Positions 1 through 8,037 of a DNA stretch of 64,000 nt are shown piece after piece. Every line of letters begins with the position of its first letter. The first letter of the stretch is position 1. Where the stretch lies: assembly GCF_030817015.1 (NCBI RefSeq), contig NZ_JAUSYS010000001.1, positions 3,534,001-3,598,000 on the forward strand, given 5' to 3'. Below the pieces are notes generated by a model. That model saw only the letters and a list, made by a program, of their open reading frames with translations. It did not search any database and was not told the origin of the DNA. This stretch comes from Arthrobacter sp. V1I7 (lineage in GTDB: Bacteria > Actinomycetota > Actinomycetes > Actinomycetales > Micrococcaceae). The position numbers were made by a program, and so were the translations under genes.

Positions 1-445
1 GCGACTTGGTGGCCGGATCCAGAATGTGCTGGATGGAGTAGATGACGTCCTGGGCAGTGAACGGCTTACCGTCATGCCAGGTCACACCCTTCCGCAGCAC
101 GAACGTCCAGCTCAGCGCATCCGCCGAAAGGCTCCACGAATCCGCCAGATCCTTGACGATCTCGCCGGTGGGCGACAGTTTGACCAGGCGGCTGTAGAGG
201 GCGCCCAGGTATTCGTAGGCGGACAGGGAGCTGGCCGGGTCCAGCGTTTCGGCCTTCGACGCCGGCGGCCGGGCAACGCGCAGCGTCCCGCCCTGGCGGG
301 CCGTTCCGGTCGCTGCACCGGCGGCCGACGGCGACGGGCTGACCCCGCAGGCGGCGAGCACTGCGGGGGCCAACAGAAGGGCCGAACCGGCGAGAAGGGT
401 GCGCCGGGAAAGCTGCCCCGAGGATGCTTTGATCCTTGAATCCAT
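1..445 (-). CDS. ABC transporter substrate-binding protein, family 5 (N-terminal part only)
   Basis: Read on the minus strand from ATG at 445, the frame stays open to the window edge, so only about 148 N-terminal residues are present. The N terminus has twin arginines (LSRRTLL), a hydrophobic stretch and a lipobox-like LAAC, so it is an exported lipoprotein, possibly via Tat. The mature part (QGGTLRVARPP, then SWTFVLRKGVTWHDGKPFTA) is the typical start of SBP_bac_5 peptide/nickel/oligosaccharide-binding proteins of Opp/Dpp importers. The permease and ATPase genes would lie to the left, outside the window. The substrate cannot be told. It is divergent from the DMT transporter gene at 586. Confidence 0.85.
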   Translation of the reverse strand, partial: MDSRIKASSGQLSRRTLLAGSALLLAPAVLAACGVSPSPSAAGAATGTARQGGTLRVARPPASKAETLDPASSLSAYEYLGALYSRLVKLSPTGEIVKDLADSWSLSADALSWTFVLRKGVTWHDGKPFTAQDVIYSIQHILDPATKS

Positions 446-492
446 TGTGCTGAATCCTTTACATTTTTGCTTTCGTGAACGAGCTAATTCAT

Positions 493-501
493 GTACTGTA
501 C
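493..501. promoter_or_regulatory. Short palindrome GTAC-T-GTAC between divergent genes
   Basis: The gap 446-585 separates the divergent binding-protein and DMT exporter genes. It holds the small perfect inverted repeat GTACTGTAC. Its place and symmetry would suit a dimeric regulator, but the arms are only 4 bp, so chance is quite possible. Confidence 0.2.
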
Positions 502-585
502 GAATAAATCGTCATGGAGAGCAATAGTTCGGCGATAAATTAACAGCCCAGAAACAAAGGGCGATTCCGACCGAAAGGCCCTGCA

Positions 586-1479
586 TTGACGGGTTGGTAC
601 CGAAGACCAGATGTGCTGATGGTCGTTACGTCCGCGCCCACCTATGTGGCGACGCGGGAAGCTCTCAAGGTACTTTCTCCCCAGGACCTGACTCCGGTCC
701 GATTCCTGGTGTCCGCCGGCATAGTGGGCGCGTTCCTGCTGATGCGGGGGCAGCGGTTGGCACTGACGCGCGCCGACGTGCCCCGCATGCTGCTCACCGG
801 GATCCTTGGCTATGCCGGCTACGGCTTCCTGCTCAATCTGGGCCAGGCCACCGTGCCTGCCGGCACCACGAGTTTGCTCTTGAACATATCTCCGGTTTTC
901 GCATTTCTGCTCAGCTACCTGGTGCTTAGGGAACGGACCACACGGCTTGGCTACGTTGGCATCGTGATAGCTGTGCTGGGCGTTGCCATGATTACCCTCG
1001 GGGACAGCAACGCTGTCGGATTCAACCCTGACGCGATGTACATTGTGGCCGCCGCTTTGGTGCTGTCCGTCTTCCTCATAGTCCAGCAACCGCTGTTCAA
1101 ACGCATACCCCCAGTGGAGGTGGTGTTCTGGGGCAGCGTCATCGGCGGTGCGGCGACCTTGCCTACCGCAACATTCACGGCTGATCCGGAGGCTTTCACC
1201 CCGATGTTCTGGACCGCTCTCGTCGTCCTGGCCGGAATAAGCACGGCCGTGGCCTACGCCTTCTGGAACGTCGCATTGGCCCGCACCAGCGTCGCGGAAG
1301 GAGGCGCACTGCTATACGTCGTGCCTGTGCTTTCCTTGCTTCTGGGCTGGGGCTTGCTCGCGGAAGTGCCCACTGCCGCCTCGCTCGTGGGTGGGGCCGC
1401 GGCACTCACGGGCGTAGTGCTGCTCTCCCGGGCGACTCCCCCAGCATCCCAAATGAAAGAACTGAGGTCGGTCCCATGA
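586..1479 (+). CDS. EamA/DMT-superfamily transporter (possibly N-terminally shortened)
   Basis: A 297-residue polytopic membrane protein with two EamA repeats, about ten hydrophobic segments, and the usual LVLRERTTRLGYVG-type boundary between TM4 and TM5. The family exports amino acids or other small metabolites; the substrate is unknown. The start is doubtful: TTG at 586 follows an AAAGG-like ribosome site at 574-578, while ATG at 619 has none evident, and an in-frame stop at 541 blocks any longer form. The first transmembrane segment (VLMVVTSAPTYVATREAL) looks shorter and more polar than usual for DMT TM1, so the 5' end may be eroded. The stop overlaps the next gene's ATG (ATGA). Confidence 0.8.
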   Translation: MTGWYRRPDVLMVVTSAPTYVATREALKVLSPQDLTPVRFLVSAGIVGAFLLMRGQRLALTRADVPRMLLTGILGYAGYGFLLNLGQATVPAGTTSLLLNISPVFAFLLSYLVLRERTTRLGYVGIVIAVLGVAMITLGDSNAVGFNPDAMYIVAAALVLSVFLIVQQPLFKRIPPVEVVFWGSVIGGAATLPTATFTADPEAFTPMFWTALVVLAGISTAVAYAFWNVALARTSVAEGGALLYVVPVLSLLLGWGLLAEVPTAASLVGGAAALTGVVLLSRATPPASQMKELRSVP

Positions 1480-2021
1480 CGCCGGAACAGAAGAAGCCTG
1501 CGTCCGGAGAGCGCACTCACCACACCGCTTTAGAACCTGTTTCCGAGAGCATCATCGAGTTCACCGTTCCCCGGCAGGCGGCCCTGGCCATGGAGTCCGT
1601 GGCCAACACGGCACTACGCCTGGTTGGTGGGCGGCTCGTCACCGTCTCGATGTGGCGCCCAGCCAGGCAAGATCTCGTACGCGTTTACTCCAACATGCCC
1701 CGGATCTACCGGCCGGGCGGCGTTTCAACAGTGTTGGGGGCAGAGTGGACACGACGGTGCGTAGGACAACTGGAATCCTTCCTTGCGGAAGATGAGCATG
1801 CCATCAATTCCGACGCCTTCGAACACCAGGACACCTTAGGCGCGCTTCAGTTGGGGGCCGCAGTAAATGCCGTCGTAGCCAAAGATGGCGCTTTCCTCGG
1901 GTGCCTGAACCTGCTGGGGAGCCGCGGCTCGTACACCGAGCAGAGCGTTCGCGACGCCGACACCCTGACCGTCCAGTTGGCCGAGGTACTGGCGCAGCTC
2001 GGAAGTTCCACGACTGGCTAG
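1476..2021 (+). CDS. GAF domain-containing protein
   Basis: A 181-residue soluble protein overlapping the DMT exporter by four bases (ATGA), so the two are probably translationally coupled. Residues about 30-175 form one GAF-like sensory domain: AALAMESVANTALRLVGGRL, then VYSNMPRIYRPGG, then VVAKDGAFLGCLNLLGSRG, a typical beta-hairpin near the end of GAF domains. No output domain is attached, so it may be a stand-alone ligand- or redox-sensing protein for the exporter or for amide-substrate catabolism. That role is inference; the GAF call is fairly safe. Confidence 0.75.
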   Translation: MTPEQKKPASGERTHHTALEPVSESIIEFTVPRQAALAMESVANTALRLVGGRLVTVSMWRPARQDLVRVYSNMPRIYRPGGVSTVLGAEWTRRCVGQLESFLAEDEHAINSDAFEHQDTLGALQLGAAVNAVVAKDGAFLGCLNLLGSRGSYTEQSVRDADTLTVQLAEVLAQLGSSTTG

Positions 2022-2050
2022 GACGTCCGGCCGTACGGTATCCATTCTGT

Positions 2051-2082
2051 AACCGGCTCCCGCTGTAAAGGCGGGGGCCGGT
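2051..2082. terminator. Hairpin terminator between convergent genes
   Basis: Inverted repeat AACCGG-CT-CCCGC / GCGGG-GG-CCGGTT around a TGTAAAG loop, 30 bases after the GAF gene stop and facing the convergent VOC gene. It could end transcription from both sides. Only a short pyrimidine run (TTCCCTTC) follows. Confidence 0.6.
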
Positions 2083-2146
2083 TCCCTTCGGCTTCGTTGC
2101 CGGCGGAAGCGATGCTTTGCGTCGCTGATCGGTGCCGGCATCCGGC

Positions 2147-2527
2147 CTACGCGCGCTGGGAGATGTTGAGAATGTTGCCCTCGCTGTCCAGGAACCAGGC
2201 AGCCTTCCCCCAATCATTGGTGGCAACGCCATTCTCAGTCTTCAGGCCGGGAAAATCGTACTCTTCAAAGACGACGCCGCGGCCTCGCAGTTCCTCCATC
2301 TCGCGTTCGAGGTTGTCAGTTTCCCAGCCCATCTGGGTATTCTTCGCTGTCCCTGCGTTCTCTGTCTGGTAAACGAGAAAGCCCGTTCCGTTGCCGCAGC
2401 GGTACAGCAGGCTGTCTTCCTCCAGCGAATCAGAGGATTCGATTCCCAGCTTGTCCCGGTAGTAATCCTTCGCCCTATTGATGTCCTTTGCCGGGAGGAC
2501 AGCCAGAATGTTTAGATCCTTGAGCAT
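2147..2527 (-). CDS. VOC family (glyoxalase/bleomycin resistance-like) protein
   Basis: A 126-residue protein with the beta-alpha-beta-beta-beta layout of the vicinal oxygen chelate fold: LNILAVLPAKDINRAKDYYR at the start, GFLVYQTENAG in the middle and AAWFLDSEGNILNISQ at the end. Members include glyoxalases, dioxygenases and antibiotic-sequestering proteins. This short single-domain form cannot be assigned a substrate. It is a lone gene, convergent with the GAF gene across a hairpin and 200 bases downstream of the next minus-strand gene. Confidence 0.75.
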   Translation of the reverse strand: MLKDLNILAVLPAKDINRAKDYYRDKLGIESSDSLEEDSLLYRCGNGTGFLVYQTENAGTAKNTQMGWETDNLEREMEELRGRGVVFEEYDFPGLKTENGVATNDWGKAAWFLDSEGNILNISQRA

Positions 2528-2731
2528 TTTGGGTTCCTTCTGCGCGTTGATGTGTCACAGCGACGCACGGTGCTCCCCCCTGTTTCGGTTCCCGGATATG
2601 TCCTCGTCCGGGGCCGTGACCGCCCGTTGCGCCGAGTGCCGGGCAGCCACCTGGAACACTTCAACGCCGTGCCAGCCATCGCCGGCGTGAGGGTCCCCGA
2701 AGCTTATGTGGCCATTATGGCCCTTTTCGCA

Positions 2732-3679
2732 CTAAGGTCCAGCGACTCCGCCCAGCACCACGTTCATGGGTTCCTGCCCGGACTGCAGCAACCGGATTTG
2801 CTTCCGGATGAGCCGCGCCATCCGCGGCAGCATGGCCGAGCTCGCCCCGCCTACGTGCGGCGTGATCAGGACGCCCGGCACGGTCCACAGGGGGTGGTCG
2901 CGCGGCAGCGGCTCCGGGTCCGTCACGTCCAGAGCGGCCCGGAGCCTGCCGGTTGAGGTCTCGCGCAGCAGCGCCTCGGTATCGGCCACGGGCCCGCGGG
3001 CCACGTTCACCAGCAACGCCCCGTCCGGCATCGCCGCGAGGAACCGGTCATCCACGAGCTGCCGGGTCTGCTCGCTCAGGGGAACACTGACCACAACAAT
3101 GTCATGCAGGGGCAGCTGGTCGAACAGGGAATCAATGCCGTAAATCCTGCCCTGCCCGTCTTCGCGGGCGCGGCTGGCCAGCCGCGTTACCTCAGTCTCG
3201 AACGGCAGCAGCCTGGCCTCAACCGCCTTCCCCACTCCCCCGTACCCCACCAGGAGCACGCGCCGGTCGGCCAGGCTGGGACGCTGCTTGCTATCCCAGG
3301 CCCCGGTCGCCTGGTTCCGCACAAAATCCGGGATCCCCCGCTGGCTGGCGATCATCATGCCCACCGCAAGTTCCGCCGTCGACGTTTCATGGACGCCGGC
3401 CGCGTTGGCAAACAGGCAACTCGGGGGCAGTACCGCCGCCACGCCGTCGTACCCGATCGATTGGCTCTGAACCAGCCCGACGTCCACAGAATGCAGCGCC
3501 GTCAGCGCCGCCGGCGTGCCCATGTAGGGCGGCACCACAAGATCAAACTGCCCGGCCGGCGCCGGACCCGTAAAGTCCCAGAGGAGAACCTCGACGCCGT
3601 CGGACGGCTCAAGTGCCTCCATCAGCCTCTGGTCAGGCAGGCTGACTCGTAGTTTTCGTGACGGGGCTGAACCGGGCAT
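2732..3679 (-). CDS. D-isomer-specific 2-hydroxyacid dehydrogenase family protein
   Basis: About 315 residues from MPGSAPSRK; the frame stays open 12 codons further upstream, but that part does not look family-like. The Rossmann core carries LLVGYGGVGKAVEARL (NAD-binding glycines), NVARGPVADTEALL (substrate Arg), DVTDPEPLPRDHPLW (catalytic Glu) and LITPHVGGAS (catalytic His). The family reduces 2-keto acids or oxidises 2-hydroxy acids. It is transcribed from the same strand as the kinase-dehydrogenase fusion about 100 bases upstream and sits in a sugar-acid locus. A role in oxidising or recycling a hydroxy acid intermediate is therefore likely but inferred. Confidence 0.85.
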   Translation of the reverse strand: MPGSAPSRKLRVSLPDQRLMEALEPSDGVEVLLWDFTGPAPAGQFDLVVPPYMGTPAALTALHSVDVGLVQSQSIGYDGVAAVLPPSCLFANAAGVHETSTAELAVGMMIASQRGIPDFVRNQATGAWDSKQRPSLADRRVLLVGYGGVGKAVEARLLPFETEVTRLASRAREDGQGRIYGIDSLFDQLPLHDIVVVSVPLSEQTRQLVDDRFLAAMPDGALLVNVARGPVADTEALLRETSTGRLRAALDVTDPEPLPRDHPLWTVPGVLITPHVGGASSAMLPRMARLIRKQIRLLQSGQEPMNVVLGGVAGP

Positions 3680-3785
3680 GCGCGCATCCTTCTCTCGATT
3701 CCACTGTCGCACCACCAGTCTGGCCTATCTGCCTCTGACGGCCTCAATATGATTGCGGAGACTCGGAAAAGGGACCGTCGGCTCT

Positions 3786-6233
3786 CTACTTCTGCAGCGC
3801 CGGGCTCGGCGACATCTCGGCGGCTTGGCGCAGTGCTTCGATCATGCTGCGCACGTCCACGATGCCCTTGCCCGCGATGTCGAAGGCCGTGCCGTGGTCC
3901 ACGGAGGTGCGGATCACGGGCAGGCCCACGGTGATGTTGACGCCGGCTTCGATGCCCAGGACCTTGACCGGGCCGTGGCCCTGGTCGTGGTACATCGCCA
4001 CGATCAGGTCGTAGTCGCCGCGGCCGGCCAGGAAGAAGGCGGTGTCGGCCGGGAGCGGGCCGATGGCGTTGATCCCGTCGGCCTGCAGCTTCTCGATGGC
4101 CGGGGTGATCTTTTCCGCTTCCTCGCCGTAGCCGAACAGGCCGTTCTCCCCCGCATGAGGGTTGATCGCGCAAACGCCGATCTTGGGGTTGGCGATGCCG
4201 GCACGCTGCATCGCGCTGTGGCCGCGGCGGACGGTGCGCTCCACCAGGCCGGGCTCGATCTTGTTGACCGCGTCGATCAGCCCGATATGCGTGGTGACAT
4301 GGATGACCTTGACCTTGGGCGTGGACAGCATCATCGACACTTCCTCGATCCCCATGAAGTGCGCCAGCAGCTCGGTGTGGCCCGGGTAGATGTGCCCGGC
4401 CTTGTGCAGCGCGGCCTTGTTCAGCGGGGCCGTGCAGATCCCCTGCACCTGGCCGCTCATGCCGAGCTCGCAGGCGATGCGGATGTAGTGGTATGCGGCG
4501 TTGCCCGCCACCGCGGACTCCACACCCCAGGGCAGGTCATGCGGCAGCAGCTTCGGATCAATGACATTGATCCGAACCGGTTCGAAGACGGCCTCGGCAA
4601 CGTCCTGGATCTCCACAATCTCGGCCTTCACGCCGAGAGCCTTCGCACCCAGTTCCAGCCGATACAGGTCCCCGATGACCACCGGGCGGCAGTCCCGGTA
4701 GGCGTTCTCGGCCAGCAGCGCGCCCACAGTCACTTCGGGGCCGACGCCGGCGCCGTCGCCCATGGTGACCGCGATGAAGGGTCGGGTGTCCTGTTGGGTC
4801 GCGTTCAACGCTGAATTCATAGCTTCTCCAGATGGATCGGAAGGGTCGAGTGGTTTTTGTTTGGTCAGGCCGGCCGGATCGGTCGTCCGGCGGCCCTGGA
4901 TGGAGGAATAGAGCTGCAGCAGGGCCTGGTCATCGCCGAAGCTGCCGGGCTTGGTGCCGACCAGCCTGCCGTCGTCGGCGAGGCTGGTCACGGCCCCGTG
5001 CTGGACGGCTTCCAGCGGCTCCAGGGTCCGGATGCCGAGGGTGTCCAGGACCTCGCGGGCGGTCTCGCCGCCCGTCAGGATGAGGTCGGGAAGAATCGGT
5101 GTGCCGGACGTCGCGGGTTCCAGCGCCTCAGAGACGAAGCGCGCCAGGTTCCGGACGATCTCGCCGGCTTGGCGGGGATCCACTTGCTCGGCGGTGACCG
5201 TCAGGGCCACCGGATCGCCGGCGGCCAACGCCTCCCGCACGGCGTGGAGTTTCGAGTCCGCCGTGTGCCGACGCAGCTCATCCGGGGTGAGCCCGACCAG
5301 CCGGAAGCCTCCGGCCTGGAGCTCCCGCAGTTGCCTTCGGGCAGCCGCAGAGGCGGAGCCGACGACGGCGAGCGCCGGCCGCGCGCCCCCGCTTCCACTG
5401 AAGCTTGAGGTGCTCGGGTCCGGCACGGGGGCCTGCGTGTTGTGCGCAGGCTCGACGGTTTCGGTATCCCCCGCGGACCCTACTCCAGACCGCACCGACC
5501 GGGCGAGGACATCGGCGATGCCGCCCGTCCCCACCAGGACAATCCGCCGGCCGCCGGCGGCAAAGACCAACCGGGCGAGGGCTTCGACAACGGCTTCCAG
5601 GTCCGCCTCGGTTTCGCCGTCCGCTATCACCGTGGTGGGGACGCCACGGGAGAACAGTTGGCTGAGCCTGGCGGCCAGGTCGTCGGATCGTACCGCGGCC
5701 AGATCCAGCGTTTGCAACCCGGCTGGGGCGGCATCGCCGACAGCACCGCCGGCAGCCAACTCGCCGCCCGAGAGGCCCAGCGCCGACAGGTGCGACGGCG
5801 GCGTATCCGCCTCCGCTTTCCAGAGCGCAGTTTCGGCCAGAGGAACCCCATCCGCATAGGGCCGTCCGTCCACTACGGTGCGGCGCAACTGGGGCAGTGC
5901 GCCCGCAACCAGGACGTGGTAGCCGAGGCCTGCCAGGGCACCGACTTCGGCGCCGACGTTGCCCCGCCAGAGCGAGTCGATCTTCTTGAACAGCACCTGC
6001 GAGCCGGCCACTGCCTGACCAGCAAACGCCCGCGCCACCGCGGTAGCGGCGTCCTCCGGGGCAGATGAGCGCGAGTGGGTATCAACGACAACTACGTCGG
6101 AGACGGGGGAAATCCCAGCTTCCACGAAAGAAGGTTCCAGCAGGATCCGCGTGCTGAGCCCGTGCTGGGCGAAGCACTGCGCCACTTCGGCGGCACCGGA
6201 AAAATCGTCGGCCTGTATGAGGACTGCTGCCAT
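3786..6233 (-). CDS. Fusion of DUF1537 four-carbon acid-sugar kinase and PdxA2-type 4-phosphate dehydrogenase
   Basis: One uninterrupted frame of 815 residues from ATG at 6233, which has a strong GGGAGGAGG ribosome site. Residues 1-471 are a complete DUF1537 kinase: N-terminal LIQADDFSGAAEVA, KIDSLWRGN, and C-terminal ATP-side motif ILTGGETAREVL. Residues 472-815 are a complete PdxA-like enzyme: VTMGDGAGVGPEV, ICTAPLNKAALHKAG, YPGHTELLAHF, VIHVTTHIGLIDAVN and MYHDQGHGPVKVLG, with the three metal-binding His retained. The families are known to act in sequence on threonate/erythronate-type acids: kinase to the 4-phosphate, then oxidation and decarboxylation to dihydroxyacetone phosphate. They are usually separate genes. 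An internal ATG at 4820 with its own GGAG site suggests a free PdxA form may also be made. Confidence 0.88.
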   Translation of the reverse strand: MAAVLIQADDFSGAAEVAQCFAQHGLSTRILLEPSFVEAGISPVSDVVVVDTHSRSSAPEDAATAVARAFAGQAVAGSQVLFKKIDSLWRGNVGAEVGALAGLGYHVLVAGALPQLRRTVVDGRPYADGVPLAETALWKAEADTPPSHLSALGLSGGELAAGGAVGDAAPAGLQTLDLAAVRSDDLAARLSQLFSRGVPTTVIADGETEADLEAVVEALARLVFAAGGRRIVLVGTGGIADVLARSVRSGVGSAGDTETVEPAHNTQAPVPDPSTSSFSGSGGARPALAVVGSASAAARRQLRELQAGGFRLVGLTPDELRRHTADSKLHAVREALAAGDPVALTVTAEQVDPRQAGEIVRNLARFVSEALEPATSGTPILPDLILTGGETAREVLDTLGIRTLEPLEAVQHGAVTSLADDGRLVGTKPGSFGDDQALLQLYSSIQGRRTTDPAGLTKQKPLDPSDPSGEAMNSALNATQQDTRPFIAVTMGDGAGVGPEVTVGALLAENAYRDCRPVVIGDLYRLELGAKALGVKAEIVEIQDVAEAVFEPVRINVIDPKLLPHDLPWGVESAVAGNAAYHYIRIACELGMSGQVQGICTAPLNKAALHKAGHIYPGHTELLAHFMGIEEVSMMLSTPKVKVIHVTTHIGLIDAVNKIEPGLVERTVRRGHSAMQRAGIANPKIGVCAINPHAGENGLFGYGEEAEKITPAIEKLQADGINAIGPLPADTAFFLAGRGDYDLIVAMYHDQGHGPVKVLGIEAGVNITVGLPVIRTSVDHGTAFDIAGKGIVDVRSMIEALRQAAEMSPSPALQK
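4818..4828 (-). promoter_or_regulatory. Internal ribosome-binding site and start inside the fusion gene
   Basis: On the minus strand TGGAGAAGCT is followed directly by ATG (4820-4818), exactly where the PdxA2 domain begins (MNSALNATQQ). This is the arrangement expected for a separate second gene, yet no stop codon separates it from the upstream kinase frame. It could give a second, PdxA-only protein. Confidence 0.55.
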
Positions 6234-6343
6234 GTCTGCCTCCTCCCTGGTTGTGTCGCTAGATGAGCTGATAAGTGAGCTGGTAACGCCAGCCGCCAAC
6301 GAGCCGATATCCGGGCCGATGGTGTTCCCATGATGACACAACT

Positions 6344-6382
6344 GCGCGGATCGCGCTAGAGCTATTGCGCAAAACGCGCAAT
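6344..6382. promoter_or_regulatory. Two tandem GCGC-N5-GCGC inverted repeats in the divergent promoter
   Basis: Between the fusion gene (minus) and the ABC operon (plus) lie GCGC-GGATC-GCGC at 6344-6356 and the longer perfect ATTGCGC-AAAAC-GCGCAAT at 6364-6382. Their centres are 23 bp apart, about two helical turns. The spacing and location fit a pair of operators controlling both directions. The DeoR-type regulator at 15582 is the only regulator of this locus seen in the window, so it is the first candidate, but that link is inference. Confidence 0.45.
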
Positions 6383-6459
6383 CATGGCAAAGTGATCCAG
6401 GTAACACGGCGCAAGGCCATCCGGCCGCCAGCCGTCCCTTTCTACCCGAGAGGTCAACG

Positions 6460-8034
6460 ATGACCGTTCTTCCTCAAGGAAGTGAGATTTCCCGCCGCCG
6501 CCTCCTGCAGTTCGGCGCACTGGGCGGGTTTCTCCTGGGCACAGGCAGTGTCGCCGGATGTGCCGGCCCCACCGGCCTGCCGGGCCCCAGCACCCTGACC
6601 CTGGCACTGAACAGGTCCCTGGTCAGCCTGGACAACAAACTCAACCAGTTCGACGCCGCCGTTACCGTGCAGCGCGCCGTCCGGCAGGGCCTTACCGCGA
6701 TCGGCCCTGAAACGAAGCCCATCCTGGTCCTGGCCGAGAGCTTCGAGATGACCTCGCCCACGCAGTGGACGGTGCGGCTCCGCGAAGGCGTCAAGTACTC
6801 CGACGGCACGCCGCTCCAGATCGAGGACGTCGCCACGGCCCTCAAGATGTACCAGCAGGTCCAGGGCTCCTTCGTGGCCGGTTTCTTCCCCGAGTTCCCG
6901 ACCGTGGTGCCCGTTGATGACCGCACGTTCCGGATGGAATCCAAGAACCCCATCCCCATCCTGGACTCGCTCATGAGCATGATCCTGATCAGCCCGGCCG
7001 CCAAGAACAAGCCGGAAGAGCTGCAGGAAGGCGTGGGCACCGGCCCGTACGTCGTCACCAGGTTCAACCGCGGCGCCGGCACGTACAGCCTGCAGCGCAA
7101 CGAGAACTACTGGGGCGAGGCTCCCAAGGTGGACCAGGTCGAGGTTCGGTTCCTCCCCGAAGAGTCCAGCCGCGTCATCGCACTGCGCAGCGGCGAGGTG
7201 GACGTCATTGACTCCATCACGCCCGACTCGCGCGAACAGCTCGCCGGACTGCCCGGCGTCGTACTAAAAGAGGCGTCCAGCCTCCGGCTGAACCAGATCT
7301 TCTACAACTTCCGCAAGCCGGCCGGCCATCCGCTGGCCGACCCCCGGGTCCGTGAAGCCCTCAGCTGGGCCGTCAACGGCGAGGCCCTGGTCCGGGACGT
7401 ACTGGTGGACTCGGTCAGTGAGGCCGAGGGCGTGGTGCCCTCCAGCCTGACCGGTTTCGCCAAGACCGGCGCCTACAACTACGACCCGGAGAAGGCCAAG
7501 GCAACCCTGCAGAGCCTCGGCGCCACCAACCTGAACCTGAAGATCATCTGGGAAACCGGCGAATTCGCGTCCGACACCTCCGTCATGGAGGCCCTCGCGG
7601 AGATGTTCGGCAACATCGGCGTCAAGACCCAGCTCCAGCAGTTCGAACCCGGCGGCAACATCCTCGCCTGGCGCCAGGGCAAGGAAGGCGACTGGGACCT
7701 GCTGGGCAACGGCTTCAGCAGCCCCACCGGCCTGGCCATCACCATGATGCAGGGCATGTACGCCGGCACCGCGGAGAAGGAAAAGACCCGCGACACCTAC
7801 CAGGGCTACGTGGTCCCCGACGTGCAGGCGAAGGTCCAGGCGGCCTCCTCCGAAGTGGATCCGGTGCGCCGGCAGGAACTCCTCGCCGTCGCGCAGAAGG
7901 CCATCTGGGACACCTGGCCCTGTGCCTGGGCCTTCGTCCCCAAGTCCGTGCTGGCGCACCGGGACCGGGTCGGCAGCCTGGACCTGGCACCCACGAACTC
8001 CTACCCGCTTGTTGACGTCCGGCTGGAGGCCTGA
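6460..8034 (+). CDS. ABC transporter substrate-binding protein, family 5 (lipoprotein)
   Basis: A 524-residue exported solute-binding protein. The N terminus has twin arginines (ISRRRLLQFG), a hydrophobic core and the lipobox GSVAGC. The mature chain follows the SBP_bac_5 pattern: LTLALNRSLVSLDNKLNQFD, then QWTVRLREGVKYSDGTPLQ. Family members bind peptides, nickel or oligosaccharides. It is the first gene of a five-gene Opp/Dpp-type transporter (8038-11599) with almost no gaps. Because the downstream genes are sugar-acid enzymes and a sialidase-like protein, the ligand is more likely a glycoside or acidic oligosaccharide than a peptide; that is inference from context. Confidence 0.9.
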   Translation: MTVLPQGSEISRRRLLQFGALGGFLLGTGSVAGCAGPTGLPGPSTLTLALNRSLVSLDNKLNQFDAAVTVQRAVRQGLTAIGPETKPILVLAESFEMTSPTQWTVRLREGVKYSDGTPLQIEDVATALKMYQQVQGSFVAGFFPEFPTVVPVDDRTFRMESKNPIPILDSLMSMILISPAAKNKPEELQEGVGTGPYVVTRFNRGAGTYSLQRNENYWGEAPKVDQVEVRFLPEESSRVIALRSGEVDVIDSITPDSREQLAGLPGVVLKEASSLRLNQIFYNFRKPAGHPLADPRVREALSWAVNGEALVRDVLVDSVSEAEGVVPSSLTGFAKTGAYNYDPEKAKATLQSLGATNLNLKIIWETGEFASDTSVMEALAEMFGNIGVKTQLQQFEPGGNILAWRQGKEGDWDLLGNGFSSPTGLAITMMQGMYAGTAEKEKTRDTYQGYVVPDVQAKVQAASSEVDPVRRQELLAVAQKAIWDTWPCAWAFVPKSVLAHRDRVGSLDLAPTNSYPLVDVRLEA

Positions 8035-8037
8035 GTC

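Noticed and set aside
6234..6407. 58-residue N-terminal extension of the kinase-dehydrogenase fusion
   Set aside because: It would cover the divergent promoter and its palindromes, is not kinase-like, and the strong GGGAGGAGG lies before ATG 6233.
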